Shown: positions 8,143 to 17,352, numbered from the stretch's first letter. The stretch is 64,000 nucleotides of DNA from Tepidanaerobacter acetatoxydans Re1 (GCF_000328765.2 NC_019954.2:1430501-1494500); one strand, 5' to 3'. Notes: generated by a model not told the origin, from the sequence alone. Translations and numbers: made by a program.

Positions 8143-8529
8143 TTATTTATTCTCTTCTTCCTTTACTGTTGGAGAATCGAAATTTACGCCTTGAACATGA
8201 ATATTTACTTCAACAACGGATAAACCCGTCATATTTTCAATAGCTTTTTTGACATTTTCTTGCACATTCCATGCTACTTCAGGTATTCTCACCCCATAGT
8301 CTACAATAACATATAAATCAACAACAGCCTCTTTTTCGTTTACTTCAACCTTAACACCTTTGGCCAAATTTTTACGTCCCAGCATTTCCGTAATTCCACC
8401 AACGATTCCTCCGCTCATACCTGCTATTCCTGCAACTTCTGTAGCAGCAAGGCCGGCTATCACTCCAACAACATCATCAGCAATTTTTATAGAACCTTTT
8501 TCATTATTCTCATCTTTATTATTACTCAT
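8143..8529 (-). CDS. asp23: Asp23/Gls24 family envelope stress response protein
   Basis: 128 residues with the family core IKIADDVVGVIAGLAATEVAGIAGMSGG, GVKVEVNEKEAVVDLYVIVDYGVRIPEVAWNVQENVKKAIE and VVEVNIHVQGV. Cytoplasmic, probably tethered to the membrane by AmaP encoded downstream. The ATG at 8529 follows AAAGGAG; the longer frame to 8556 lacks one. It is the first gene after the promoter at 8568-8596. Whether it answers alkali or general envelope stress here is unknown. Confidence 0.92.
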   Translation of the reverse strand: MSNNKDENNEKGSIKIADDVVGVIAGLAATEVAGIAGMSGGIVGGITEMLGRKNLAKGVKVEVNEKEAVVDLYVIVDYGVRIPEVAWNVQENVKKAIENMTGLSVVEVNIHVQGVNFDSPTVKEEENK

Positions 8530-8567
8530 ATCTTTTCTCCTTTCGCAAAGTATCAAAACCTAAGGTT

Positions 8568-8596
8568 ATTATAGCAAAATAATTGAAGTATTACAA
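8568..8596 (-). promoter_or_regulatory. Promoter of the asp23-amaP-nusB operon
   Basis: Minus-strand TTGTAA (8596-8591), 17-nt spacer, perfect TATAAT (8573-8568), 39 nt before the asp23 start and downstream of spoIIIAH. It separates vegetative expression of this cluster from the sporulation operon upstream. Confidence 0.65.
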
Positions 8597-8625
8597 TTGC
8601 AATTGAATTACTGTAATGAAACCTC

Positions 8626-9174
8626 CTATTTTCTTTCTATGATAGTAATTTTATCTACTGTAACACCAGATGTTTTTGTGGCCACATCTGTAATTTGTGC
8701 AACATCTTTAGGCAAAAGTCCGTCAGCTTTAACCACTATATTGATAAATTCATCAGAGAAGAAGACTACTGCATTCTCAAATCCCTTTGCTTTTATTAAG
8801 TTCTCTGTAATCATTTCTTTCTCGATTTTTTGAGACAATGTAATCAAATCTTGTTGTGCTTTTTCTTTAGACTCATTACTTACATTAGGATTGTTTATTA
8901 GCTCACGCAAATAATCAGCCTCTTGACTCCTCAAGCGATCTCTTTCAAGTTTATAGTCTATAAAAAAATCACTCTCGAGATTTTTGATACTTTGCATCTT
9001 AACATCATCAGTGTTTGCTTGAGTTGTTGATGTCTTTTCTAAGTCTGAAGGATTAAGCTGTTTGTTATATGTTACTTTAGGAGAGTTACCTAAGAACATC
9101 ATACAAATTGATAATACTAATACTAAAGCAAATAAAATCATTAGAACAGTTCTTTTTCTCACCATGAATGCCAT
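8626..9174 (-). CDS. spoIIIAH: Stage III sporulation protein AH
   Basis: Mother-cell membrane protein whose extracellular YscJ/FliF-like domain binds forespore SpoIIQ across the septum, forming the feeding channel. 182 residues: one N-terminal TM (about 10-28), a coiled linker rich in Q/E (LRSQEADYLRELINNPNVSNESKEKAQQDL) and the C-terminal ring-building domain GFENAVVFFSDEFINIVVKADGLLPKDVAQI. The start at ATG 9174 follows GGGAGGG. Last gene of the spoIIIA operon. The spoIIQ partner is not in the window. Confidence 0.95.
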   Translation of the reverse strand: MAFMVRKRTVLMILFALVLVLSICMMFLGNSPKVTYNKQLNPSDLEKTSTTQANTDDVKMQSIKNLESDFFIDYKLERDRLRSQEADYLRELINNPNVSNESKEKAQQDLITLSQKIEKEMITENLIKAKGFENAVVFFSDEFINIVVKADGLLPKDVAQITDVATKTSGVTVDKITIIERK

Positions 9175-9290
9175 TTTCTTTCCCTCCCGTAAGAAATTAT
9201 TTTTACAAAACATAGATAAATAGATAAAATGTCAAATTGTAATAAAGTTATGTTAATTAATTGTGTTATTTATAATTTTATTTTTTGCAA

Positions 9291-9890
9291 TTATTTTTCC
9301 AATACACTTATTTTATAAATTGGGATATCGAATAATGTGGCTGTTGATTTAATAATTTTATCTCTAACCTTCGATGAAAAAGCTCCATCGGCAATAATAA
9401 GTATTCCTTTTATCTTAGGTGTTGTTTTCTTTAAAATCAAAGGCTGCTCCTCTCCGCTTTTTTTAAGCAGTACTAATTGAGTGTTTGTTTGTTTTTCTGT
9501 GATTGTTCTCACACCTCCTTCATTGTCTTTCTCTTCGGAATTTTTCTCAGTGCTAACAATATTGAACGCAGGTTCTATTGAGCTTTCATCTTCTAATGTA
9601 ATCATTATTTCTACATTTCCAACGTCTTTAACCTGGTGTAGTAATTCAGAAAGCTGTTTTTCCAGTTTTGCTTCATAGGAGAGCTCTTTTATGATCAAGT
9701 CTTGCTCTGCGCTATTACCTATTTTTTCGGATGACATATTATCATATGAATTGTTATTTGCGGTCAAAAGTTTGCTTAAAGATAACATTAATAATCCCAA
9801 AATAAATACAAAAACAAGTTTCGATACTGCTTTGTTCTTAGGATTTTTAATCCAGTCCGTCAACAAACTTATATTTAGGTTTGGTATCAT
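9291..9890 (-). CDS. spoIIIAG: Stage III sporulation protein AG
   Basis: 199-residue membrane protein that forms a large ring in the SpoIIIA-SpoIIQ channel. One TM (about 23-41) precedes the extracellular ring-building domain, with EVEIMITLEDESS-like and KIKGILIIADGAFSSKVRDKIIKSTATLFDI segments typical of the family. The ATG at 9890 overlaps the end of spoIIIAF closely (4 nt between), with GAGGAATG serving as the SD. Confidence 0.94.
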   Translation of the reverse strand: MIPNLNISLLTDWIKNPKNKAVSKLVFVFILGLLMLSLSKLLTANNNSYDNMSSEKIGNSAEQDLIIKELSYEAKLEKQLSELLHQVKDVGNVEIMITLEDESSIEPAFNIVSTEKNSEEKDNEGGVRTITEKQTNTQLVLLKKSGEEQPLILKKTTPKIKGILIIADGAFSSKVRDKIIKSTATLFDIPIYKISVLEK

Positions 9891-9894
9891 ATGT

Positions 9895-10524
9895 TCATTC
9901 CTCCAAACTCATATGAATATTTTCCTTTGGGATACCAAATGTTATGTGTAAATATTCCTTGATGTTTTCAACTTCATTATTTTTTTGGTCGCACTCAATA
10001 TCAATATCTTCTTTTTCGCTTTGATTGTATCCAATTTTAATTGTTTCAACTGTAATTTTTTCTTTTTTTGATTCATTTTTTTGAGCCGGCTCTTTCCCTA
10101 ACGTTACTGAAAGTTGAGTTATTTTTCCAAAGCTTTCGTCTGAATAATTTTCATCTATTGTAATTTTTACATTTTTTACATCATAAGGGGCAATATTTTT
10201 TATCTCTTGAGTCAAATACTTTTCAACTTGATATTTATACTCGTTAATAGCTAACTCGTTATTTTTTTTATTTAAAATATTTGCGTTATACTTTATGGTA
10301 TTCTTATCGACAAAGTCTTCAAAAACAAGTGGGATTTCAGTCAAATGTATATCTTTTTTAAAAATTTGTAGCAGTGGGTTTATTATTGCTAACATAACTA
10401 AAAGGCCTAGAAATACTTTGATATATTTCAAAAATTTGTTCTCTGGTATTAGAAATCCGATAAAAGTTGTAAACATAACTACTAGAACAATCTGTTTTAT
10501 CCACAGACTAATGGCATCAATCAT
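9895..10524 (-). CDS. spoIIIAF: Stage III sporulation protein AF
   Basis: 209 residues: two N-terminal TM segments (about 10-24 and 33-50), then a soluble region ending in a conserved EKEDIDIECDQKNNEVENIKEYLHITFGIPKENI segment. Component of the mother-cell SpoIIIA complex needed for sigma-G activity in the forespore. The ATG at 10524 has GAGGTGA upstream and follows spoIIIAE after 4 nt. Confidence 0.93.
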   Translation of the reverse strand: MIDAISLWIKQIVLVVMFTTFIGFLIPENKFLKYIKVFLGLLVMLAIINPLLQIFKKDIHLTEIPLVFEDFVDKNTIKYNANILNKKNNELAINEYKYQVEKYLTQEIKNIAPYDVKNVKITIDENYSDESFGKITQLSVTLGKEPAQKNESKKEKITVETIKIGYNQSEKEDIDIECDQKNNEVENIKEYLHITFGIPKENIHMSLEE

Positions 10525-10528
10525 GAAC

Positions 10529-11710
10529 TCACCTCATCATTACAGTTATATTTCCAGAAGCGATTATCACTGTAATTGCTACAAAAAACATCAATGCTAC
10601 AGAGCCCACCGTAATTGCAATAAATGTTACATGGCTTGCCATGTTATTCAGACACTTAACCATTGTTTCTTCTCCAAGTGGCTGTATGATGGCACCGGCT
10701 AATTTGTAAATAAATACGATCGTCAAAATTCTTATTACCGGAAACAAAATAGTTAATAGTATTATTACTAAACCGGCAAATCCAATGGTATTTTTTAAAA
10801 TTAAAGAACAACTTACAATCGTATCTACTGTGTCTGAAAAAATACCGCCAACAATAGGAATAAAATTTTTTGAGGCAAATTTAGCTGTTCGTATTGATAT
10901 TCCATCTACCACTGATGCCGCAGCTCCTTGAACAACTAATATACCTAAGAATGTGCTAAGGAAAAGTCCTAATAAGAAAACACAAATTTGTTTCAATAAT
11001 GTAGATAGTGCAGATACATGTAAATGCTTTGAAAAATTGCTTATTAATCCTAATACTGCTACAAAATATATTATTGGCAAAAGAATATTTCTAATCCACA
11101 TACTAGATATAGTGACACCTATAAAAATTAATGGATTAAAAACTGCTACAGAAGTCATTCCTCCAACAGAAGCTAAAAGCGTTAAAATTATTGGCATCAA
11201 TGCTTGAATAATGCTAACCATTTGATCGATAGCATTTTTGCCAATATTTAGTGCTAAATTAAAACTTTGAATGGCAATTGTACTTAATACCAGAAATACA
11301 AATCCATATGTTACTTTTTCTATATTATCGTTTTCAAAAGCGCTTTGAATATTTTTCAGAATAGCGCAAATCATCGATAAAATAATGAGTTCACCTAATA
11401 AATGAAGATTTATTGATATTTCGCGAAAAAAATACTCTGTTATACCTTTTAATAAACTATTGAAATCATAAGATTTTTCTCCTCTAATAACCTTAATCAA
11501 CTCATTAAGACTGTACTGAGGCATATAATCTTTATAGTCATCATTTAACCGGTTTACAAAGGTATCAAATTCGGATTTATCAATCATTTCAAACTGTTGT
11601 TCTATAATTTCATCATCAGCAATAGCTATTGTATTTATTGGGTAAAATACAGTAAATAACATGATAAGAATTACTGATGTTTTTTTTAAAATAATAACAT
11701 CTCCTTTCAC
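10529..11710 (-). CDS. spoIIIAE: Stage III sporulation protein AE
   Basis: Polytopic membrane component of the SpoIIIA channel, 393 residues, with a signal-like N-terminus (VILIMLFTVFYPINTIAIADD) and about seven TM segments after residue 100, including the conserved GISIRTAKFASKNFIPIVGGIFSDTVDTI stretch. The frame opens with GTG at 11710 overlapping the spoIIIAD stop, but the only SD (AAAGGAGATG) lies inside the first codons, so translation may begin several codons later at a non-standard codon. The 5' end is therefore uncertain. Confidence 0.92.
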   Translation of the reverse strand: MKGDVIILKKTSVILIMLFTVFYPINTIAIADDEIIEQQFEMIDKSEFDTFVNRLNDDYKDYMPQYSLNELIKVIRGEKSYDFNSLLKGITEYFFREISINLHLLGELIILSMICAILKNIQSAFENDNIEKVTYGFVFLVLSTIAIQSFNLALNIGKNAIDQMVSIIQALMPIILTLLASVGGMTSVAVFNPLIFIGVTISSMWIRNILLPIIYFVAVLGLISNFSKHLHVSALSTLLKQICVFLLGLFLSTFLGILVVQGAAASVVDGISIRTAKFASKNFIPIVGGIFSDTVDTIVSCSLILKNTIGFAGLVIILLTILFPVIRILTIVFIYKLAGAIIQPLGEETMVKCLNNMASHVTFIAITVGSVALMFFVAITVIIASGNITVMMR

Positions 11711-12096
11711 GGAAGAATTTTTAGTATTAAGTTCATAACAGCCATCAGAATTGGCAAAGATAAGACTAAAATAAATATTTTTGCGGCAAATTCTATTTTT
11801 GATGCTATCGATGATGAGCCTGCGTCTTTACAAATCTGTGACCCAAACTCAGCAATATAAGAAATGCCAATAATTTTAAAAATAGTAGAAATATACAAAT
11901 TATCAATATTTGCCTTTTGAGATAAATCCTTTAAAAACTCTATTACAGCAAAAATTTGATTCATTATCCTTAAAAAAATTATTATCCCTGCAACTAAGGT
12001 CATTTGGAGGGCTATTTCCGGCCTATCTTCACGTACCAGCACAATAAGTATACTAGCTATAAGACTTAATGCCACGATTTGTATAATTTCCATCAA
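11707..12096 (-). CDS. spoIIIAD: Stage III sporulation protein AD
   Basis: 129-residue membrane protein with four hydrophobic segments and the family segment IFKIIGISYIAEFGSQICKDAGSSSIASKIEFAAKIFIL. SpoIIIAC and AD are related to each other and are thought to build the membrane base of the channel. It starts at ATG 12096 after AGGAGG and overlaps spoIIIAE by 4 nt. Confidence 0.94.
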   Translation of the reverse strand: MMEIIQIVALSLIASILIVLVREDRPEIALQMTLVAGIIIFLRIMNQIFAVIEFLKDLSQKANIDNLYISTIFKIIGISYIAEFGSQICKDAGSSSIASKIEFAAKIFILVLSLPILMAVMNLILKILP

Positions 12097-12104
12097 ACAA
12101 CCTC

Positions 12105-12302
12105 CTAGTAAAGCTGAAACAAGGTTTTTACACTAGAAAAAAGCTGATTTACTAGTTGTATTACCATCATGAGAACAATCACTACACCGGCAAGAGTTGT
12201 CAGCTGTGCTTGTTCCTTTCTGCCTGCTTCATCTAATACTTTACTTAAGATTGAAATAACTATACCAATAGCAGCAATTTTGAACAAAATATCTACATCC
12301 AC
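12105..12302 (-). CDS. spoIIIAC: Stage III sporulation protein AC
   Basis: 65-residue two-TM protein, MDVDILFKIAAIGIVISILS at its start and LTTLAGVVIVLMMVIQLV in the second helix, the usual length and sequence of SpoIIIAC. The conserved DEAGRKEQAQ loop lies between the helices. Located between AB and AD as in all spoIIIA operons. Confidence 0.95.
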   Translation of the reverse strand: MDVDILFKIAAIGIVISILSKVLDEAGRKEQAQLTTLAGVVIVLMMVIQLVNQLFSSVKTLFQLY

Positions 12303-12318
12303 TCTAACACCCCTCTTA

Positions 12319-12840
12319 CTAATATAATAGTAAAAATATCATAAGGCCTGATAGTATTCCTAAATATTTCCATAACTTTTCATTTTTTTGTTTCTCTTCA
12401 AGTGCCAAAATTTCTTGTTGTTTTAAATTATCTACAGTAAGTTTAATATTTTTAATTTGATCCTTCTTATCTGTAAAACCTAAATATTTACCAAAAGCAA
12501 TTAATATTTCATAATCGTTTTTCGTAATATATGAATTGCTATAAAATTTATTTAATGCTTTTTCCCAGGCCTCACATGCAGTAAATCCATTGCGTAAAGC
12601 TAAGTTATTTGTAGTTAGAACAAAAAGTTCGGCAACATCTTTTTCACATTTCCTACTTATACTTCTAAGAGCCTCAGGCAGTGTTGAATGGCCGTAATTT
12701 ATTTCAGTTTCAAGCATAGAAAGAGCTACTTGCAAATCCCTTAAAGTCTTGGGTCTGTACTTAAAATTATCAGCAATAATAAATCCTATAATACTGCAAG
12801 AAATAACAACTGTTGCACCACCTATCATCTTCAACCACAT
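12319..12840 (-). CDS. spoIIIAB: Stage III sporulation protein AB
   Basis: 173 residues, related to GspF-type platform proteins of secretion systems. N-terminal TM (about 8-24), conserved KYRPKTLRDLQVALSMLETEINYGHSTLPEAL motif, helical middle region and C-terminal TM (KYLGILSGLMIFLLLY). It overlaps the spoIIIAA stop by 10 nt, indicating translational coupling with the ATPase gene. Confidence 0.94.
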   Translation of the reverse strand: MWLKMIGGATVVISCSIIGFIIADNFKYRPKTLRDLQVALSMLETEINYGHSTLPEALRSISRKCEKDVAELFVLTTNNLALRNGFTACEAWEKALNKFYSNSYITKNDYEILIAFGKYLGFTDKKDQIKNIKLTVDNLKQQEILALEEKQKNEKLWKYLGILSGLMIFLLLY

Positions 12841-13853
12841 TGTATTTTCTTTCCTTTCTTACATTTATATATATTCTCAAAATTGTTGCCTTTCAGTATA
12901 GCCTCAATACTGCCCACACCGGAGCTTGTACCGAGGATTATGTACCTGTCAAAAAAACCTTTGTTTATTAGTTTTCTAATCGTGGGTCGCCTCCTTATAT
13001 CATCAAGGTCCGAGCCATGTGCCGTTGTAATAATTGTAACCCCAGTATTTATTGCTTCTTCAATTGCTATGACATCTTCATTTCTCCCTATTTCATCAGT
13101 AGCTATTATATCCGGTGACATAGATCTAAGAAGCAGCATAATACCTTTAGCTTTAGGACAACTATCAAGAACATCAGTCCTTATACCAACATCATTTTGA
13201 GGTATACCTTCATAGCAGCAAGCAATTTCTGATCGTTCATCCACAAGGCCTATATTAAAGCCCTTTATTCCAAATTCATCAACTCCAGAACTAAGTTGCC
13301 TTATAATATCCCTTAAAAGCGTAGTTTTACCGGCTTTCGGCGGAGAAATAATAAGAGTATTTAGTGCCTTACCGCCATTTATTATAAAAGGCAAAACCTT
13401 ATCCGCAGCTCCAATAACTTCTCTTGCAATTCTAATGTTGAAACCTGAGATGTATTTAATAGTTTTAATATTCTCATTTTCCAACAAAACACGACCGGAA
13501 AAGCCGACTCTATGACCACCAGATAACGTTATATAGCCATTTCTTAACTCTTCTTCAAAAGAATAGACTGAATACTGACTTATAAAATGAAATGTTTTAT
13601 AAATATCATCCTTTGTTGTGTGATAAGCCTTGCTGGATTCATTTGTTATTCTTCCGTCATCATTAATCATGAAATCCTCATTATTTATTACTAGCATCAA
13701 AGGCTTAGTTGGTCTTAATCTAATTTCTTCTAAATTTATGAGCTGGTTAATTGGTACCTTTTTTATCAGTTCGACTATGTTAAGTGGTAACAATGGTAAT
13801 ATTTCAAAATCTAAGATTCTTTTTATAGTTTTTTTATTATATGTATCTTCCAT
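12831..13853 (-). CDS. spoIIIAA: Stage III sporulation protein AA (ATPase)
   Basis: First gene of the spoIIIA operon, a secretion-type ATPase of 340 residues thought to power channel function. Walker A SPPKAGKT at 170-177, Walker B-like stretch SPDIIATDEIGRNEDVIAIEEA, then TTAHGSDLDDIRRRPTIRKLI. The ATG at 13853 has AAAGGAGGA upstream. A sigma-E promoter is expected in the roughly 60-bp leader, but I could not fit both hexamers convincingly. Confidence 0.95.
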   Translation of the reverse strand: MEDTYNKKTIKRILDFEILPLLPLNIVELIKKVPINQLINLEEIRLRPTKPLMLVINNEDFMINDDGRITNESSKAYHTTKDDIYKTFHFISQYSVYSFEEELRNGYITLSGGHRVGFSGRVLLENENIKTIKYISGFNIRIAREVIGAADKVLPFIINGGKALNTLIISPPKAGKTTLLRDIIRQLSSGVDEFGIKGFNIGLVDERSEIACCYEGIPQNDVGIRTDVLDSCPKAKGIMLLLRSMSPDIIATDEIGRNEDVIAIEEAINTGVTIITTAHGSDLDDIRRRPTIRKLINKGFFDRYIILGTSSGVGSIEAILKGNNFENIYKCKKGKKIQCG

Positions 13854-13911
13854 TGCCTTGTCCTCCTTTTTATAATTTATATTTATGGATTTTGTTTATT
13901 ATGACTGAGAT

Positions 13912-13938
13912 AAAAAAAAAGAGGGTTTAAACCCTCTT
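13912..13938 (-). terminator. Terminator after the pepP-efp-CD1247-like cluster
   Basis: Self-complementary AAGAGGGTTT/AAACCCTCTT (13938-13919) followed on the minus strand by nine T residues. It insulates spoIIIAA from the vegetative genes upstream. Confidence 0.9.
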
Positions 13939-13961
13939 AATTATTAATAATTTTAATTCCT

Positions 13962-14399
13962 TTAATCATTACTATTTTGAATTTCATTTAACTCAATAAC
14001 TGCTTTGCAGTTAGGACATTCGGCTTTGCCATCATCAATAAAATCTTCGTCGATGTACACGGTTTCATGGCAGTTTGGACAATCAATTTCTATAAAATCT
14101 TCATAATTAAAATCAAACTCATCATCATCATCGTCGTAATCAAAATCGTCCTCATAATCTTCATAGTCTTCGTAATCATCATTATAGAATTCCTCTTCTA
14201 ATTCACCTAGATCTTCATCAATACTTTCGACATACTCTTGAGTATCTTCCACCGTTATTGTTAAATCATTAATAGCTTCAGCCATTTCATCTAAAACATT
14301 TACTATCTCAGACATTAGTTTTTTGATCTTATTGTCCTCAATTTCTAGACCTTCTACGAGACCTTTTACATAAGATACTTTTAATCTGACATCATACAT
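13962..14399 (-). CDS. CD1247-like domain protein with zinc ribbon
   Basis: 145 residues. The N-terminal helical part (VRLKVSYVKGLVEGLEIEDNKIKKLMSEIVNVLDEM, about 4-40) matches the CD1247 N-terminal domain known from Clostridia. A very acidic Asp/Tyr/Glu-rich linker (about 72-100) leads to a C-terminal zinc ribbon with two CPNC knuckles. The function is unknown; the ribbon suggests nucleic acid or protein binding. The ATG at 14399 follows GGGAGG. It is the last gene before the terminator at 13912-13938, downstream of efp. Confidence 0.8.
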   Translation of the reverse strand: MYDVRLKVSYVKGLVEGLEIEDNKIKKLMSEIVNVLDEMAEAINDLTITVEDTQEYVESIDEDLGELEEEFYNDDYEDYEDYEDDFDYDDDDDEFDFNYEDFIEIDCPNCHETVYIDEDFIDDGKAECPNCKAVIELNEIQNSND

Positions 14400-14422
14400 T
14401 CTTAATTCCTCCCTAATATGTT

Positions 14423-14980
14423 TTATACTCTACTTAAATACTCTCCTGTTCTTGTATCCACTCTTATAATATCCCCTATATTTATAAATAATGGAACCTG
14501 AACTATCGCTCCAGTTTCAAGGGTTGCAGGCTTTGACCCACCGGTTGCTGTATCGCCCTTAAATCCTGGTTCAGTTTGCACCACTTCCAGTTCAACAAAA
14601 GTTGGCATTTCTATACCTATCGAAATACCTTCGTAAAACATTACCATAACTTCCATATTTTCCTTTAAGTAATTAATTGAATCTCCAATTTGTTCCTTAG
14701 TAAGGGGTATTTGTTCAAAAGTCTGCGTATCCATAAAATAGAATACATCGCCTTCCGAATACAAAAATTGCATGTTTTTTCTTTCTATTATAGCTCGATT
14801 AAGTTTTTCTCCTGCTCGAAAGGTTCTCTCAAATACTTGCCCAGTTTTCACATTTTTTATTTTAGTCCTTACAAAAGCAGCACCTTTTCCAGGTTTTACA
14901 TGCTGAAAATCAACTACCATATAAACATCGCCATCAATTTCTACAGTTACACCAGTCCTCAAATCATTAGTTGATATCAA
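14423..14980 (-). CDS. efp: Elongation factor P
   Basis: Relieves ribosome stalling at polyproline. The TTG at 14980 ([10 protein letters not shown]...) preceded by GGAGGTGC gives 185 residues, exactly the usual length; the longer frame to 14995 runs through the SD. The KOW-like N-terminal domain contains [19 protein letters not shown], where K32 sits in the loop modified in some bacteria, and the two OB domains end with [17 protein letters not shown]. Confidence 0.97.
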   Translation of the reverse strand: MISTNDLRTGVTVEIDGDVYMVVDFQHVKPGKGAAFVRTKIKNVKTGQVFERTFRAGEKLNRAIIERKNMQFLYSEGDVFYFMDTQTFEQIPLTKEQIGDSINYLKENMEVMVMFYEGISIGIEMPTFVELEVVQTEPGFKGDTATGGSKPATLETGAIVQVPLFINIGDIIRVDTRTGEYLSRV

Positions 14981-15002
14981 AAAAAGCACCTCCAACTATA
15001 AA

Positions 15003-16070
15003 CTATAAACATATTAATTGTTTTTCACTTTTTGTCAAGTTTTCAAATCCATTTTCAGTTATGACAAGCATGTCTTCTATTCTCACTCCGCCAAAGTTCT
15101 CTATGTAAATTCCGGGTTCGATGGTTACTATCATTCCAGGTAAAAGTTTATTTTCGCCTTTTGGCGACAATTTTGGCACTTCATGAATCTCTAAACCTAC
15201 ACCATGTCCTAAACCATGACCAAAGTAATCGCCAAAGCCCTCCTCTTGAATAAATTTTCGAGCTACTCCATCTATATCTTTGCCAGTTAAACCAGGTTTG
15301 ACATGCTCAATAGCCTTGACTTGAGCACCAAGAACCGTATTATAAATAGAAAGCTGCTTTTCTGAAGGCTTACCGATAATTACAGTTCTGGTCATATCGG
15401 AACAATATCCGGAAAAACGGGCTCCAAAATCTATAGTCACCAAATCTCCTGCCTGCAACACACGTTTTGACGGAATTCCGTGTGGCAATGAAGTCCTTGA
15501 CCCTGAAACCAATATTGTATGAAAAGCTGTGCCTTGGGAGCCGCTTTTCTTCATAAAATATTCCAACTCAGCAGCTAACTCCAACTCACTTACACCTGGT
15601 TTTATAAAATCCAAAATATATTCAAAAGCTTTGTCGGTTATTTTCTGAGCCGATTTTATAAGACTAATTTCATGCATATCTTTTATAGCTCTCAGCTGCT
15701 CAATCAGTCCTTCTGTTTTTATCAGGTTTATATCTTTAAAACTCTCAGTCAGTTCATCATATTCCTTAACAGTGAGTGAATGGCTTTCAACACCTATCAT
15801 TCGCAAGCCCAATTCTTTTATTATTTTAAAAGAAATTGAAAAAGGCGAAAAACCGGCTTTTGTTTCAATAATTTCAAAACCTGAAGCTTCATCCTTTGCT
15901 TGCTCGGTATATCTGGAATCTGTAATAACATAATTTTTGTTTCCGGTAATTATTGTTAAACCTTCACCACTAAAACCACTTAAGTAATATTGATTTTCTG
16001 GCTTGCTTACAATAAATCCATCTATATTGTTTTTTATGAGTTTTTCTGCTAACTTTTTAACGCGAGTCAA
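15003..16070 (-). CDS. pepP: Xaa-Pro aminopeptidase (M24B family)
   Basis: Metallopeptidase removing N-terminal residues before proline. 355 residues from the TTG at 16070, which has GGGGGG upstream. The N-terminal creatinase-like domain (SKPENQYYLSGFSGEG) precedes the pita-bread domain with metal ligands in VTIDFGARFSGYCSDMTRT, GHGLGHGVGLEIHE and IEPGIYIENFGGVRIED. Located directly upstream of efp, the common efp-pepP pairing in Firmicutes. Confidence 0.94.
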   Translation of the reverse strand: MTRVKKLAEKLIKNNIDGFIVSKPENQYYLSGFSGEGLTIITGNKNYVITDSRYTEQAKDEASGFEIIETKAGFSPFSISFKIIKELGLRMIGVESHSLTVKEYDELTESFKDINLIKTEGLIEQLRAIKDMHEISLIKSAQKITDKAFEYILDFIKPGVSELELAAELEYFMKKSGSQGTAFHTILVSGSRTSLPHGIPSKRVLQAGDLVTIDFGARFSGYCSDMTRTVIIGKPSEKQLSIYNTVLGAQVKAIEHVKPGLTGKDIDGVARKFIQEEGFGDYFGHGLGHGVGLEIHEVPKLSPKGENKLLPGMIVTIEPGIYIENFGGVRIEDMLVITENGFENLTKSEKQLICL

Positions 16071-16201
16071 AACACATATCCCCCCCTTTTTAATAAAAAT
16101 CATTTATAATTCCATCGAAGATGCTACTTTGAGTATTTCCCCCGAAGTTTACAATTATTCTCTTATTCATATTATCATATTTCCTTTTTTTTGAATAGGT
16201 T

Positions 16202-16792
16202 TTAGTGCTCATATTTAATTTGGGACGGTAGGTAATAAAGATTAACTTTAATCGTAAGTTCCCATGGAAATTGCGATTTGACCGATGAATCAGTTGATGT
16301 ATTTAATTTTAATCCTTCAATCTTTAAAATCCTCGAATAGTTTTCCATCTGGCCAATAAAACTCAAAAGTGAATCATAATTGCCTTTGATGATGATTTCA
16401 AAAGGAATAAAATTAACAGTAGTTTCTGCAATATTTTCTGTCATTGTGCTCTGAGAATAAATTGAAACTATGGTACTTCCTTTATCATCAGCCCAATTCT
16501 CCATATCTACTAAAAATCCCGATACATCTTTGTCTTTTGGTACTTTTTGGATAATATCATTAGACTTAACCGCTGTTGCTTTGTAATTATTATGGTTTTC
16601 GTAAAGCCGTTTATAAGTTATTTTAGCATTTGATACTTCCAGTAATTGTTTCCTTAAATTACTAAGCTCAATTACTCTAGGATAAAATATAAAATACAAA
16701 CCGTAGAATATTAAACAAACAATAAAAGCAATTACTAATTTATGTTCTCGTTTTGTAAGAGGTCTATTTAAAATTGACCGTCGTACTTTCAA
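16202..16792 (-). CDS. pilO: Type IV pilus assembly protein PilO-like
   Basis: 196 residues: one TM (about 23-38), a coiled coil, then a ferredoxin-like domain with the PilO-type pattern FIPFEIIIKGNYDSLLSFIGQMENYSRILKIEGLKL. PilO pairs with PilN to form the inner-membrane alignment complex. It follows pilN after about 7 nt and is the last gene of the pilus operon. A TTG start is used; the SD is weak. Confidence 0.85.
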   Translation of the reverse strand: MKVRRSILNRPLTKREHKLVIAFIVCLIFYGLYFIFYPRVIELSNLRKQLLEVSNAKITYKRLYENHNNYKATAVKSNDIIQKVPKDKDVSGFLVDMENWADDKGSTIVSIYSQSTMTENIAETTVNFIPFEIIIKGNYDSLLSFIGQMENYSRILKIEGLKLNTSTDSSVKSQFPWELTIKVNLYYLPSQIKYEH

Positions 16793-16799
16793 TTCTTCA

Positions 16800-17348
16800 T
16801 CAATCCTCTGTTAGTTCCGCTACTATTTCAAAATAATAACTATGACCAGATTTATTTTCATCTTCTTTATACAGAACAAATCCCAGTGACACATCGAATA
16901 TATTATCAATACTCTTTATGTCTTCCAAAATTTCAGCCACATATTTATTGTAGGGAGCATAACCATTTATTATTAAGCAATTACAATCATCTATTTTAAA
17001 AGAAATTATAGTTATTTCCTTTGGCATCAAAGATATCACTTTACTTAAGATTTGTGAGTAATTAATTCTGTTTCTCACCAAAGTCTCGTATATATTTTGT
17101 CTTTTCTCACAATCATCCAACATTAATTCAAAGCTATCCCAAGCCTGCATATGGGTTCTTATGTCAACTATATCTTGGTGGGTAGTTTCAATTTCGTTTT
17201 TGAGAAAAATCTTAGAACTATTTATGAACATCAGAATACAGATTAATGATACTAAAAAAATAATTACAATCAAGATTAAAAATAGATGATGTTTCTTTTT
17301 TGCTTGACTAATCAATACTTCTGTTGGAAGAAGATTTAACTTATGCAC
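16800..17348 (-). CDS. pilN: Type IV pilus assembly protein PilN-like
   Basis: 182 residues beginning with HKLNLLPTEV, the short cytoplasmic NLLP motif through which PilN binds PilM. One TM (about 22-41) and a periplasmic-side ferredoxin-like domain (KEITIISFKIDDCNCLIINGYAPYNKYVAEILEDI) follow. The GTG start at 17348 has GAGGTTAAG upstream. It lies directly after pilM. Confidence 0.87.
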   Translation of the reverse strand: MHKLNLLPTEVLISQAKKKHHLFLILIVIIFLVSLICILMFINSSKIFLKNEIETTHQDIVDIRTHMQAWDSFELMLDDCEKRQNIYETLVRNRINYSQILSKVISLMPKEITIISFKIDDCNCLIINGYAPYNKYVAEILEDIKSIDNIFDVSLGFVLYKEDENKSGHSYYFEIVAELTED

Positions 17349-17352
17349 GTTC

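Noticed and set aside
13854-13911. Sigma-E promoter of spoIIIAA
   Set aside because: A -35-like TCATAAT and a -10-like CATAAAT are present, but only 10 nt apart; I could not place both hexamers at valid spacing.
16103-16201. 26-codon frame between pilO and pepP (ATG near 16164, stop just before the pepP SD)
   Set aside because: Its AGGA is about 11 nt from the ATG and a competing overlapping ATG stops after three codons; no other support.
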